NCBI RefSeq assembly: GCF_018638295.1
Contig: NZ_JABTTS010000029.1
Location: forward strand, 67,144 to 131,143
Reading direction: 5' to 3'
Source of the DNA: Streptomyces sp. CHD11
GTDB lineage: Bacteria > Actinomycetota > Actinomycetes > Streptomycetales > Streptomycetaceae
DNA length: 64,000 nucleotides
Shown: positions 9,197 through 19,202 of the stretch, piece after piece
Layout: the number at the start of each line of letters is the position of its first letter
Numbering within the stretch: the first letter of the stretch is position 1
Notes under the pieces: generated by a model
Told to the model about the DNA's origin: nothing
The model's database searches: none
The model's input: only the letters and a program-made list of their open reading frames with translations
Position numbers and translations under genes: made by a program

Positions 9197-9224
9197 CCGG
9201 CCCCGGCACTCTCGCCGGGGCCGG
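9197..9224 (+). terminator. Hairpin terminator after the ebo operon
   Basis: Perfect 11-bp inverted repeat (9197-9207 and 9214-9224) with a six-base loop, 138 nt after the last ebo gene and before the tRNA. It is GC-rich without a T-tract, the common Streptomyces form. Confidence 0.55.
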
Positions 9225-9333
9225 ATCCGGGCGGGGACCGCACGCAGGCAACGCGTTCTGCCCCGCGGAATCCGTTCGGCGGCTCCGCACGGGCGGGGGT
9301 GCCGGCGCGGGCCGGCCGGGGAAGGAAACGCAG

Positions 9334-9363
9334 GTGAAAGGCGCTGCGAAACCTTGGTATGGT
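9334..9363 (+). promoter_or_regulatory. Putative tRNA-Leu promoter
   Basis: GTGAAA at 9334-9339 and TATGGT at 9358-9363 are separated by 18 nt and lie about 48 nt before the tRNA, a plausible housekeeping-sigma promoter. This is pattern reading only. Confidence 0.35.
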
Positions 9364-9410
9364 TGTTCACGTCGCTGCGGGGGACACCCCGGCGCGGCGG
9401 CAGACACCTG

Positions 9411-9495
9411 GTCCGGGTGGCGGAATGGCAGACGCGCTAGCTTGAGGTGCTAGTGCCCTTTAACGGGCGTGGGGGTTCAAGTCCCCCCTCGGACA
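9411..9495 (+). tRNA. tRNA-Leu (anticodon GAG)
   Basis: An 85-nt class II tRNA folds fully. The acceptor stem pairs 9411-9417 with 9488-9494, with discriminator A at 9495. The anticodon stem is 9437-9441 with 9449-9453 around the loop TTGAGGT, anticodon GAG at 9444-9446. A long variable arm (GTGCCC...GGGCGT region) precedes the T-stem 9471-9475/9483-9487 with loop TTCAAGT. CCA is not encoded. It reads CUC/CUU leucine codons, which are abundant here (CTC). Confidence 0.97.
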
Positions 9496-9507
9496 CACAC
9501 AGCCTTT

Positions 9508-9539
9508 CGAGGGCCACGACCTGAAGGTCGCGGCCCTCG
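9508..9539 (+). terminator. Hairpin terminator after tRNA-Leu
   Basis: An interrupted inverted repeat (CGAGGGCC...GGCCCTCG with an inner GACC/GGTC stem and a TGAA tetraloop) starts 13 nt after the tRNA, so it most likely ends the tRNA transcript. Confidence 0.65.
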
Positions 9540-9850
9540 TGGCGTACAGCGGCTTGTAGAGCACCGGGAGTCGAACCGCACCACCGGGACGCCCCGGCGG
9601 TGCGGTTCGTCGATCACCAGTGCGGTGCGCGCCCATGACGTACATCCCGTTCACCCGCTGCACCGCGCTCGCCTCTCGGGCGTGACCGGTGTCGTGTACG
9701 ACGCCGAGGGTGTCATGGTGCCCTCTCGTACGCGCGGCAGGTAGCGCAAACCGAGAGCCGTGGCCGGCGCCCACAGGTTCGAGGCCGGGGTCCGGGAGCT
9801 GCCGCGGAGCCAGAGGGTGACGGCCGTCCCGGCGATGGTCCGCGACCTGA

Positions 9851-10138
9851 GGGGAAGCGCGAGAGTGTTCCTGCACGGACCTCGCCCGGGACGCGGCCAT
9901 GGTCGTCCGCGAGGGTGGGGTCGAACGTTTCGGTCGCCCTGGTGACGCCGGGCGAACCGGCTCCACCTCCGTCCCTGAGGGACCCCCTCCTGGCACTGTC
10001 CACCCGTAGGGGGACGGGCGGACCGTCGGCAGGGACGACGTCCTGGCCGCCACCACGATCCAGTTGTCCGGCGGCAACCTCGGGCAGCGAGCCCTTGCCG
10101 AAGCACGCGAGGCGGCACAGGACACTTCGGTCGGCTGA
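9851..10138 (+). pseudogene. Degraded coding fragment of unknown function
   Basis: In the 870-nt stretch between the tRNA terminator and the next gene, one frame has streptomycete-like codon use and protein-like sequence but no start and an in-frame TAG at 10007-10009. Readable pieces are DLARDAAMVVREGGVERFGR (from about 9878) and LAATTIQLSGGNLGQRALAE followed by AREAAQ, ending at TGA 10136-10138. I do not recognise the family. It may be the remains of a deleted gene; the rest of 9540-10409 shows no convincing gene on either strand. Confidence 0.25.
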
Positions 10139-10409
10139 GCGGGTGCGATCGGCATCGCCGCCTTGCCCTCTCATCTGCTACCGCGGACTCGCCACATGAG
10201 GTGGCCTCCGGTGCTGCCGGCTGTGACGCCGGGGACGCTCGCCCTCGGTTCCAGCACCGGCCCGGGGCGCTGAGGACGGGCACGGCGGGCGGCCGGTCCG
10301 CCAGGAAGTACGGGCTGTCGCAGATGCCTCCTCGCCCGCCGTTCCGAGCGACGACCCACCGTTAGCACGGCCTTCTTCGAGCTCGCCGACGGGGGAGCAG
10401 GGCGGGAGC

Positions 10410-11954
10410 TCAATCCGGCAGGGGGCAGGTGAGGGGGAGGGCGCGTTCGGTCAGTCGTCCGGTGAGGTGGGTGTCGGTGAGGGTGGCGTCGATGAGCCAG
10501 TCCGCTGCCGTCAACTGATCGATGGAAGAAACCAGTTCGTCGGAATCCACCGGGACTCGGGCGGCGAGGGTGTTCAGGGCGATGCCCTGGCCGCCGGGTC
10601 CGAGGCGTCCCGCGTCGTCCGTCCACGTGGCCAGCGTCAGGGCGAGCAGCCGGGTGGCGGCGGGGGCCTTCTTCTTGCGGAGCTTCTTGTCCGAGACGGC
10701 CCTCTGGGCCCAGCCGGAGAGCTTGGGCCGCGTCTTCCTGCCGAACGTGAAGGGGCCCGCCCCGTCCTCGCCGGGCACCAGGGAGGGGACGGTGACCGGG
10801 GTGGGGTTCTCCGGCCGGGAGGCGAGCAGGTCGCCGACCGTGCCGGGGATGTCCAGCCAGCCGCAGCCGCTCAGCTTCCCGATCAGATCCTCCGGGTCGG
10901 TCAGGCCAAGCCCGGTGACGTCCTGGCCGACGAGGTTGCCGCTGCCGGTGTGCGCGGTGCGCAGGGTCAGCATCAGCACCAGCAGCCGCGCCTCCGCTCC
11001 GGGCAGCGGCGTGTGGCCGGCCACGTGCGCGAGGACGGAACGTGCGTACTCCCACTGCGCCGGTACGGTCAGCAGGCGAGCCACGCCCGGTTCCTCGCCC
11101 TCCGCGACCTCGCCGGTGCGGTGCCGGTGCTGGCGCCGGATGACGGCGGCGGCCTGCTCGGCGCGCTGGGCCTCCAGCCGCAGGGTGACGTCGCAGCTCA
11201 CATCGGACCAGGTGAGGAAGGCGCGGGCCTTGCGTTCCTGGAGATCGGCCAGCATCGCCAGGTCGGGTTCCGCGCGCTTCTGGTAGGCGCGGAAGAGGCC
11301 ACCGAGTTCGACGAGCTCGTCCCGCAGGGATACGGGCCGCAGGTCGCGGGGGATGACGAGCCGGCCGATCCTCTTCTCCGGCGGGCGGCGGCGCCGTGCG
11401 GGTTCGGGGCGGGGCCCGGGAACTCCCGTTCCGCCGGTGACCTGCTGCCGGTCGGAGAACTGCGGCGTGGCTGTGCCGGTGCGGGGCGCCGAGGGCACCG
11501 GGCTGCCGGGAGCCGGGGGTGCTGATGGCCGGGAGGTGGCCGCGGTCTGTGCTCCGGGAATGGCGGCGGCGCACCGCGAACAGCATTCCAGGGCCTGCCA
11601 CCAGCGCCCTGCCCGGTCGGTGACCACGGCCAGGACGACCGGCCCGCCGCACCGCCAGGGTGCCGTACGCGCCTGCCGGCCGGTGTCGGGGAAGTGAGCG
11701 TGGCAGCCGTCGGCCCGGCAGGCACAGTAGGTGTCGGCCCTGGGGGCGGGGGTGGCGCGCAGGTGGGCCTTGAGGTGGGCGACGGCGGCGGCACGGCCTG
11801 CCGCCGCGGAGGGCAGACGCTGCTCGTCACAGGCGGGTCGGCCGCACGAGACGCGCACCTCCGCGCTGCCCCGGCCGACGGGGTCCAGACGTACCGTCCA
11901 CCGGCGCCCCGGCACCCGTTCGTCCAGCTCGCTGCCCGCGGCGGCCTGTGTCAT
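10410..11954 (-). CDS. Conserved hypothetical protein with cysteine-rich N-terminal region
   Basis: A 514-aa cytoplasmic protein I do not recognise. The start is ATG 11954 because GGAGG lies 9 nt upstream; a longer in-frame extension lacks this. Residues from about 35 to 135 contain repeated cysteine pairs (CGRPAC, YCACRADGC, WRCGGP, ECCSRC), suggesting one or two zinc-ribbon units. A Pro/Arg-rich linker then leads to a C-terminal helical half with patterns such as LRDELVELGGLFRAYQKRAE and an arrangement resembling winged-helix units (DPEDLIGKLSGCGWLDIPG, VDSDELVSSIDQLTAADWL). A DNA- or RNA-binding role is inference. It stands alone, with no operon partners. Confidence 0.65.
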   Translation of the reverse strand: MTQAAAGSELDERVPGRRWTVRLDPVGRGSAEVRVSCGRPACDEQRLPSAAAGRAAAVAHLKAHLRATPAPRADTYCACRADGCHAHFPDTGRQARTAPWRCGGPVVLAVVTDRAGRWWQALECCSRCAAAIPGAQTAATSRPSAPPAPGSPVPSAPRTGTATPQFSDRQQVTGGTGVPGPRPEPARRRRPPEKRIGRLVIPRDLRPVSLRDELVELGGLFRAYQKRAEPDLAMLADLQERKARAFLTWSDVSCDVTLRLEAQRAEQAAAVIRRQHRHRTGEVAEGEEPGVARLLTVPAQWEYARSVLAHVAGHTPLPGAEARLLVLMLTLRTAHTGSGNLVGQDVTGLGLTDPEDLIGKLSGCGWLDIPGTVGDLLASRPENPTPVTVPSLVPGEDGAGPFTFGRKTRPKLSGWAQRAVSDKKLRKKKAPAATRLLALTLATWTDDAGRLGPGGQGIALNTLAARVPVDSDELVSSIDQLTAADWLIDATLTDTHLTGRLTERALPLTCPLPD

Positions 11955-12554
11955 CCCGTACATCCTCCGTGTCCCGTGCCCTGCGTGTTGCCACCACTTC
12001 CCCTTGTGGACGGGGTGTCGGGGCGGCGAATCCACGGTATGCAGGACCGCTGCGCGAGGGGACCCGAATTCGCACGGGGTAAGGCTTTCGGGTTACATCG
12101 CCGCCCGGATCCGCGGACTCCGCCGAGTCTCTTCTCGTCCTGAACAGTCGCAGGCCAACGGGGCTGGACGGCTTGGACGGTGGGGCGCGGCCAGGGAAGC
12201 GTCCCGGACGCTGCTGTGGGACGGGTGAGGCGCCGGACACCGTCGACCCCGCACGTGCCACCCACCGGGCGCCGGGCCGGCGGCCGGTGGGTGGCCGTCG
12301 GCCGTTCGGAGGTGAGGGTGCTCTCGCACCGTTCCAGTGGCGGGGCTCCGGCGTCGCGCCATCGGGTGATGTGCTCCTCGACGGCGTCCCGGACGCGGGG
12401 CGACCCACCCTGCCGGACCGTCCAGCACGCCTTCCGGCACGGCTTGGCAACCGCGGTGCCGGACGCCGCACAAGGGAGTCGAGCGGCCTCGCCGCTTCGG
12501 CCGGCTCCGGCCGAAGGGGCGAGGGACGGCCGGCCCCGGCGCTGAACCGCGATA
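11955..12554. other. Intergenic stretch with a possible gene remnant
   Basis: No intact gene is evident. On the minus strand, about 12265-12530, one frame reads like protein (PRVRDAVEEHITRWRDAG, then APPLERCESTL) with good codon bias but no credible start or upstream domain. It vaguely resembles the C-terminal tail of protein-L-isoaspartate-type methyltransferases of Streptomyces peptide-maturation clusters. That resemblance is from memory and weak. Confidence 0.25.
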
Positions 12555-12995
12555 TCAGATGCGGGCGCAGCCCAGCGTCGGACTGTAGTGCTTCATGCTC
12601 TCACGGGTGTTCGGGCCGTAGATGCCGTCCGGGAAAAGCCCATACTTGTTCTGGAGGGCCTCAACGGCGAGAAAGGTCTGCGGGCCGTAAAACCCATCGA
12701 CGCCGAGGTAGGAGTAGCCCTCGCAACTCTTCAGGCTCCGCTGCAGCGCCTTCACGGCCGGGTTCTCCCTGGTCTGGTTGAGTACCAGTTTGCATGTCAA
12801 GGTCTTGGAGCTGCCGTAGGCGGGAACCGTGACGGAGTGACCCGAGGTGACGGAGACGGCCTTGGTGGTGTTGCAGGTCGGGTATACAGCCGCGCTCGCG
12901 GAGGGGGAGACGGCGACGCCGCAGGCGAGTACGGCCGCCAGGGCCCCCAGGGCGGCAAGGGCGCGAGGCTTGTTGCGGGACGTACGGAAGGACAT
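12555..12995 (-). CDS. Secreted peptidoglycan-binding protein
   Basis: A 146-aa exported protein. Residues 1-35 form a Sec signal peptide (basic start, LAALGALAAVLACGVAV core, cleavage after ASA). The mature part has paired cysteines (PTCNTT, LTCKLV, SCEGY, LGCARI), likely disulfides, and a PG_binding_1 domain at about 78-140. Repeat signatures are VKALQRSLK, YLGVDGFYGPQTFLAVEALQ and LFPDGIYGPNTRESM. It probably binds the cell wall and has no catalytic domain. ATG 12995 is supported by AGGAG 4 nt upstream. Monocistronic. Small secreted proteins of this type are common in Streptomyces, and their substrates are not defined. Confidence 0.85.
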   Translation of the reverse strand: MSFRTSRNKPRALAALGALAAVLACGVAVSPSASAAVYPTCNTTKAVSVTSGHSVTVPAYGSSKTLTCKLVLNQTRENPAVKALQRSLKSCEGYSYLGVDGFYGPQTFLAVEALQNKYGLFPDGIYGPNTRESMKHYSPTLGCARI

Positions 12996-13215
12996 CGTTC
13001 TCCTAAGGGAGGTTGTCGGGCAGGCGTGAGATTGTGAGTAGGAATCAGGGTATTCGGCTATTTTCTGGACATGTCTACGCCTCGCCTGCGCGGTGCTGAA
13101 ACGTCCCTGTCTGCCGGGGAACAGACCTGGTCCGGTCGTCGCGGCAGGGCCCCGGCGGCCGCATGGGCACTCAGGGTGCCCAGCGCCATCAGGCTAGGGT
13201 CGTCGCGGGCCTCCG

Positions 13216-13245
13216 ACTTTGTCATTCATGCAGGGAACTTTGTCA
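13216..13245 (+). promoter_or_regulatory. Direct repeats, candidate AraC-family operator
   Basis: Two perfect copies of ACTTTGTCA (13216-13224 and 13237-13245) are spaced exactly 21 bp apart, two helical turns, in the 445-nt gap between the peptidoglycan-binding gene and the araC-type gene that starts at 13441. AraC-family proteins classically bind such direct repeats. No other gene was found in 12996-13440. Confidence 0.45.
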
Positions 13246-13440
13246 GTGGTGCACCGCCTTGAGCTGACGACGCATCAGGCGGGAGGACCCTGCCGTGCCC
13301 CGTCGGGGCCGTTGCGCATCGAGAGAGAATCCAGCCACACTGACGTCCGGAACTGTGCGTGCCGAGAGGTGACTTGTGGGGAAAACGGGCCGCGGTACCG
13401 GCAGCCGACCTGATGACCGACGCAGAGGAAGGTCTGCCTC

Positions 13441-14409
13441 ATGAGCCCGGTCCTTGACACCGCGTTCATACCGCCGCGGGACCGGGAGGAAGTGGTCCGC
13501 AACGCGGTGTGGCAATCCATGGTGGCGGTCGATATAGACCACCGTCCCGCGGCTGAGGACATCTCCGTTCGCATAGGCCTCGGCACCGTGGGGCCCGTCA
13601 GGCTCTGTTCGGCGCGGGCGACCGCGGTCGCTCTCCGCCGGACGGAGCGGCTGGCCCGGGAGGACGAAGAGCCGGCCGTCACTCTGGGTGTGCAGATGAC
13701 GGGCAGCAGCGTGGTGGTGCAGAACGGTCGCGAATGCCTCCTGAGACCGGGGGAGTTCGCCGTCTATGAATCGATCGCCCCCTACACACATCTCTTCGAC
13801 GAAGGAGTCGACTACCGCTTCATCCGATTCCCCCGCGCGGCACTCGCGCTCCCCGACCGGCTACTACGAGACGTCACCGCGGTCCCCCTGGGATCCGACA
13901 ACCCCGTCGCGCGCCTCGCCTTCCCCTACTTCTCCCAACTGGCCGGCAGCGACGAAGCGCACCAGGGCGTGCATGCCGACGCCGTCGTGGAACCCAGCAT
14001 CGAACTCCTCCGTGCCGTCCTGACGTTCCAGCACGGCAACTCCGGCCTGGCCAAGGAACCGCTGGAAGCGACACTCGGCTTGCGGATCACTCAATACATT
14101 CTGGCCCACCTGGCTGATCCCGATCTGTCGGCGGCACGCATCGCCGCCGCACACAACATCTCCGTACGTCACCTCTACGCGGTGCTCTCCCGGTCGGGCA
14201 TCAGTCTCGGAGACTGGATCCGTACACGCCGCCTGGCCGCATGCAGGCGAGAGCTGGCCGGCCCGAACGGGCGACTGCAGACCATCGCGGCGGTAGGGCG
14301 GAGATGGGGCTTCGTGGACGCGACCCACTTCAGCAAGGTGTTCAAACAGGCATACGGAATCCCGCCTCGGGCCTGGCGCGACCAGAACCACCCCCGCTCC
14401 TCCGTGTGA
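13441..14409 (+). CDS. AraC family transcriptional regulator
   Basis: A 322-aa regulator with an N-terminal AraC-binding-like ligand domain (about 40-190, including LLRPGEFAVYESIAPYTHLF) and a C-terminal AraC-type double helix-turn-helix (about 215-315). The HTH region shows LSAARIAAAHNISVRHLYAVLS, then RRWGFVDATHFSKVFKQAYG with the usual GF..(A/S)HFS..FK signature. The ATG at 13441 follows GAGGAAGG. Genes it controls are unknown; the divergent upstream gene encodes the secreted peptidoglycan-binding protein. The 21-bp-spaced direct repeats at 13216-13245 may be its own operator. Proteins of this architecture often resemble activators responding to small molecules. Confidence 0.88.
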   Translation: MSPVLDTAFIPPRDREEVVRNAVWQSMVAVDIDHRPAAEDISVRIGLGTVGPVRLCSARATAVALRRTERLAREDEEPAVTLGVQMTGSSVVVQNGRECLLRPGEFAVYESIAPYTHLFDEGVDYRFIRFPRAALALPDRLLRDVTAVPLGSDNPVARLAFPYFSQLAGSDEAHQGVHADAVVEPSIELLRAVLTFQHGNSGLAKEPLEATLGLRITQYILAHLADPDLSAARIAAAHNISVRHLYAVLSRSGISLGDWIRTRRLAACRRELAGPNGRLQTIAAVGRRWGFVDATHFSKVFKQAYGIPPRAWRDQNHPRSSV

Positions 14410-14785
14410 TGGTCTCCGCGCCGCCGCGCCGATGGCGCCCTTCACCGTGGTCGAGGGCGGACGGGCCATGCCCACACGCTGGACGCCGCCCGGACCCTGT
14501 CCCTGTCCCAGCACAGCCGGGTTCAGCGGTACGTACGGGCTTCGACCGGCTCGCCGAGCACGCCGCGCGGGCGCCGGTGGCTTGTGGGCTTGTCGCTGAC
14601 GTCCTGGCCTCACCCGGTCCTTGACCGGATCGGCGCCTCGGCGACGAGTAAGCCAACTCCCATGACGCCTGCGGTGGTTGTCCTTATGGTGGGTGGGGGC
14701 CGATGCCCGGTGGGAAAGGGTGCCGTGTGAACTCCGGCCCGGCGCACCGGCTTCGAAAGCAGGGATCACGTGGTGAGGGGACGGC
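14410..14785. other. Intergenic stretch without a recognised gene
   Basis: I see no convincing reading frame and no strong structure in this 376-nt region. It should carry the promoter for the membrane-protein/lipoprotein pair that begins at 14786. Confidence 0.4.
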
Positions 14786-15943
14786 ATGACGGCGACCGCG
14801 CCGGCCGGCGGGACACCGGAACCCGGGCCGGACAGCACCGGGAGCAGCGGGGGAGGCACCACTCCGGGACCGGCAGGGCAGAGCGGGGCCCCGGACGGGA
14901 CCTCACCGCCCGCCCCCGTACCGCCCACGCCGACGCGCCCCCCGGACGTGCCGCCTCCGTCTCCGCCCCTGCCCCCGGTGTCCCCCGGCGCGGGCAGCGG
15001 GGCCGACGACGGTCTGCGGACGGTCCTGCCCGAAGCGCTCGGCGTACCCGCCGGAGCCTCCCGGCGCAGGAGGAGGCTGTGGCTGACGGTGGCAGCGGTG
15101 AGCGCTGTGCTGGGAGGTCTGGGCGGAGCGCTGCTGGCCTACGCCATGATCGGGCCGAGCGTCACCAAGGAGAACGACTCCAACAAGGAGTACGACGCCT
15201 CCCAGCCGCCGTTCACGGTCTCCGTCCAGCCCGAGCGGAGTGAGCCCCAGGAATGGGCGATGGTGCTCGACCGGACGCTGACCGACGAAGAGGTCCGGAG
15301 GATGAAGACCAGTCCGGACGTCTTCTCCTACCTCACGTCCCTGGGCGGCCGCCCGCTCGCCTACGCGCCGTTCCTGGAGCACGCTCCGCAGCGGTACAAC
15401 GAGGCGCAGACCGCCAGTGGGCGCATGGAGCTCTCGGACACGTTCAGGATGACCGTGATGAGCACACGTCAGTACGCGGTGACCATCAACGACTGGAAGG
15501 TCACCGACCTCACCTGCCGGAAGAGCACCGCACAGGCCGTCATCGGCCTCCCCCCGCAGGGCGGGGTCGCCTACGAGGGAATCCGGCTGCACCTCCCGCC
15601 CCGCGCCGACGAACCGGTGCTGACCGACGACACCGAGGGCCAGGGCGAGCCCTATTTCGACAACCGCTTCGTGGAGGTCGGCAACGGCCAGTCGTCGGGC
15701 GGGCTCCGGGCGGAGGTCATCGCGCCGCGGGGACAGACCTGCGAATGGGGCATCCAGGTCCACTACAACGACACCCACCGGCCGGAAGGACGGTGGGTGC
15801 AACTGAAGGACGACCAGGGCGAACCGCTGCGCATCCGCACGGAGTCAGTGCCTGACAGTCCCCGGCAGAGCTGGGTCTTCGGGTCCGTTCCCTGGACGGC
15901 CTGCCACGACGAGCCCGAGGGGAATCTGTGCTCCTCGCTCTGA
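14786..15943 (+). CDS. Single-pass membrane protein with Pro-rich cytoplasmic tail, unknown function
   Basis: A 385-aa protein of a streptomycete type I cannot name. Residues 1-90 are low-complexity (Gly/Pro/Thr), followed by RRRRR at 93-97 and one membrane helix (about 98-121), so the tail should be inside. The extracytoplasmic domain (about 125-385) contains four scattered cysteines (DLTCRKS, QTCEWG, TACHDE, NLCSS), likely disulfides, and beta-rich segments. ATG 14786 follows GAGGGG. It overlaps the lipoprotein gene by 16 nt, suggesting that the two products act together at the cell surface. Confidence 0.7.
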   Translation: MTATAPAGGTPEPGPDSTGSSGGGTTPGPAGQSGAPDGTSPPAPVPPTPTRPPDVPPPSPPLPPVSPGAGSGADDGLRTVLPEALGVPAGASRRRRRLWLTVAAVSAVLGGLGGALLAYAMIGPSVTKENDSNKEYDASQPPFTVSVQPERSEPQEWAMVLDRTLTDEEVRRMKTSPDVFSYLTSLGGRPLAYAPFLEHAPQRYNEAQTASGRMELSDTFRMTVMSTRQYAVTINDWKVTDLTCRKSTAQAVIGLPPQGGVAYEGIRLHLPPRADEPVLTDDTEGQGEPYFDNRFVEVGNGQSSGGLRAEVIAPRGQTCEWGIQVHYNDTHRPEGRWVQLKDDQGEPLRIRTESVPDSPRQSWVFGSVPWTACHDEPEGNLCSSL

Positions 15944-17148
15944 GAGGCAAGGCCGCGGTCCTCGTCGCCGCGCTGGCCGTCCTGTGCGTCCAGGGATGCG
16001 GCTCCTCGCAGTCCGAGGAAGAGGAAGGGCCCGCGCCGGCTCCCTCGGCGGCGCCCTACTGGGGCAACCGCGGATACGCCCTCCCTGACAGTCCGTTCAC
16101 CCGAGAGGACACGGTCGTCACCGCCACATGCGGCATGGGCGCCCGCTACGCCGGGGTCAGTGTGCAGGCCTGGGACCCCGAGGGGTGGGAACTGCGCGAG
16201 ACCCGGAACTTCTTCATCCCGGTCGACGCCGCGTTCACCGACTACCCGGACGCCAAGAACGTCCACAGCCCTCTTGTCGACCTCTGCGGGGTGAGTTCGG
16301 AGAGTCCGTCGCCCTACGCCGTGGACGATCTGGAGTACGTGACTCCCCGGGTCCGCGCCCTGTTCGACCTGGCGTACAGGCGCATGGCGGTGGTGCTCCG
16401 GGACGCGGACGGCGAGGCGACGCACGCCGGATACGTGGAGAGCGGCGGCAACGCCGACGACTTCGTGCGCCTCGGCGACGGGCAGGGCGACGACGAGCAG
16501 AACGCGGTGATGGCGCCCGACGGGCGCAGCGTGTGGTTCACGTACATCACGCCCGACGGTGAGCGCAGGATCGGTTCGCGGTCCACCGAGGGGGACCACC
16601 GGCTGTCGGACGAGGGCCCGGCGATCGGGCACGACCTCCCCCTGACCGTCACCGGGAAGCCGCCGCGCGCCGTCCAGGCCACCATGGTGCACCTCGCCCC
16701 CGACGGCCGCCGCCTCACCGCGACCGCGCCGAAGATCTACGGGCACGTCTTCCGGACCCGGGATTCCTCGGGACCGCTCACCGCGGCATCGGGCCGCTCC
16801 GCCGTCCTGCTCAGCGGGTGCGTCGGCATCGTCGGCTGGGTCGCGGACGAACGGGTGCTGTGCCGCACGCAGTCGGGCAGCTTCCGGCTTGTGGACGCCC
16901 GTACTGGCCGCGCCGGGAGGAACGGTGTCGCCGTGGTCCGGGAGGACGACGGGAGGGTCGCCGAGGGGATGGTGGTGTCGGCGGACGGTGCGAAGTTCAT
17001 CGTCTCCGTTCATTCACCCAACGACCGCTCGGGGCAGCCGTTGGGCCTGGGCGACTTCCGGGTGATGCCGACCTCGGGGGAAGGGGTCGCGGTTCCTGTC
17101 TCCGCTGATTCCTTGACCTCCGACACGGTGTTCCTGGAGTGGCGCTGA
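15928..17148 (+). CDS. Putative lipoprotein, beta-propeller-like, unknown function
   Basis: A 406-aa exported protein. GTG 15928 is chosen because GAGGGGA ends about 5 nt upstream and this start gives a lipoprotein signal: basic RGK, hydrophobic VLVAALAVL and lipobox VQGC with the lipidated cysteine at residue 24. An acidic linker (SEEEEGPAPAPS) follows. The remaining sequence has repeated beta-strand turns such as GRSVWFTYITPDGERRIG, GRRLTATAPKIYG and GWVADERVLCR, resembling a WD40/PD40-type propeller. It is coupled to the upstream membrane protein gene by a 16-nt overlap. No catalytic motif is recognised. Confidence 0.65.
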   Translation: MLLALRGKAAVLVAALAVLCVQGCGSSQSEEEEGPAPAPSAAPYWGNRGYALPDSPFTREDTVVTATCGMGARYAGVSVQAWDPEGWELRETRNFFIPVDAAFTDYPDAKNVHSPLVDLCGVSSESPSPYAVDDLEYVTPRVRALFDLAYRRMAVVLRDADGEATHAGYVESGGNADDFVRLGDGQGDDEQNAVMAPDGRSVWFTYITPDGERRIGSRSTEGDHRLSDEGPAIGHDLPLTVTGKPPRAVQATMVHLAPDGRRLTATAPKIYGHVFRTRDSSGPLTAASGRSAVLLSGCVGIVGWVADERVLCRTQSGSFRLVDARTGRAGRNGVAVVREDDGRVAEGMVVSADGAKFIVSVHSPNDRSGQPLGLGDFRVMPTSGEGVAVPVSADSLTSDTVFLEWR

Positions 17149-17412
17149 AGCATGCGGGGCACTGCCCGGCGCCGGGGCCGGCGTCGTTCGATCCGGCACC
17201 CTTGACGCGACGACTCGGCGCGGCTTGACTCACGTCCTGAATCAAGTCGTGACACAAGGTGCCACGCGCGCCGGTGGCCGCCGGAGTCCCGCTTCTCCGG
17301 CACCATCACCCCGCCGCCGGGCCGACGGCGGGAGCCGGCGCCTGGGCGGCGGGGGCCCGCGTCTGACCGGCGGGGGCGTCGGACAGTCAACCGCTCGCCC
17401 GAAGGGACTTCC

Positions 17413-18771
<1,359 letters not shown>

Positions 18772-18805
18772 CGTTCCGGCGCGGCCGGCGGGCACGGACG
18801 CCTGG

Positions 18806-18860
18806 TCCCTGCCCACCGGCCCCTGCCCACCGTTCCCGCCCACCGGTCCCTGCCCACCGG
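18806..18860 (+). repeat. Four imperfect 14-bp tandem repeats
   Basis: Units of TCCCTGCCCACCGG recur at 18806, 18820, 18833 and 18847 with one- to three-base differences, in the gap between the convergent GH1 and tautomerase genes. Likely slippage-generated spacer DNA. Confidence 0.7.
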
Positions 18861-18877
18861 TTCGGTCGGCGCGGGGG

Positions 18878-19087
18878 TCAGCCGTCGCCGTTGAGCATGG
18901 CGGCGGTGAGGACGTGGCCGGCCACACCCCAGCCGCCGTCGACGACCTCGTCGACGAGCACGACCGTGGTGGGCCGGGCCCGCTCGCCGTAGATCTCCAC
19001 GTACAGCTCGGTGGTGCGCTCGATCATCTTCTTCTTGTCCTCAGGGGTGAGGGTGCCAGCGGGGACCTTGAAGTGGGCGAAAGGCAT
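18878..19087 (-). CDS. 4-oxalocrotonate tautomerase family protein
   Basis: A 69-aa small tautomerase. Removal of Met would expose the catalytic Pro (MPFAHFKVP); the family pattern TPEDKKKMIERTTELYVEIYG and VVLVDEVVDGGWGVAG is clear. Such enzymes interconvert enol and keto acids or act on small carbonyl compounds. ATG 19087 has AAGGAG 7 nt upstream. It lies downstream of the SDR gene on the same strand with a 115-nt gap containing an inverted repeat, so it may share or supplement the SDR promoter. Confidence 0.85.
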   Translation of the reverse strand: MPFAHFKVPAGTLTPEDKKKMIERTTELYVEIYGERARPTTVVLVDEVVDGGWGVAGHVLTAAMLNGDG

Positions 19088-19121
19088 GTCGGTTCTCCTT
19101 CAGTAGCGATGTCGGTGATGT

Positions 19122-19137
19122 CACTGGTGTCAGTGAT
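19122..19137. promoter_or_regulatory. Inverted repeat upstream of the tautomerase gene
   Basis: TCACTG (19122-19127) and CAGTGA (19132-19137) are perfect complements around a four-base spacer, embedded in repeated GATGTC words, between the SDR stop and the tautomerase start. It may be a regulator site or a small attenuator. Confidence 0.3.
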
Positions 19138-19202
19138 GTCGGGTGTGGTCCGCAAGCCGTGCGGACGTCCAGGCGGTGACCGGCACGAGGTCGGTCGGAC
19201 GC

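Noticed and set aside
9651..9850. Minus-strand words resembling RraA-type proteins (IAGTAVTL)
   Set aside because: Only one short word fits; flanking sequence lacks any RraA motif or consistent frame.
9460..10155. Long minus-strand frame across tRNA-Leu ending in RGDLNPHAR
   Set aside because: It is antisense to the tRNA, and this peptide ending is the well-known artefact of translating tRNA genes backwards.
9411..10409. Integrated element using the tRNA-Leu as attachment site
   Set aside because: No integrase gene and no second copy of the tRNA 3' end was found in the window.
17242..17254. 13-mer TCAAGTCGTGACA shared with 37142-37154, both upstream of glycoside hydrolase genes
   Set aside because: In 64 kb many 13-base matches are expected by chance, and the orientation relative to the two genes differs.
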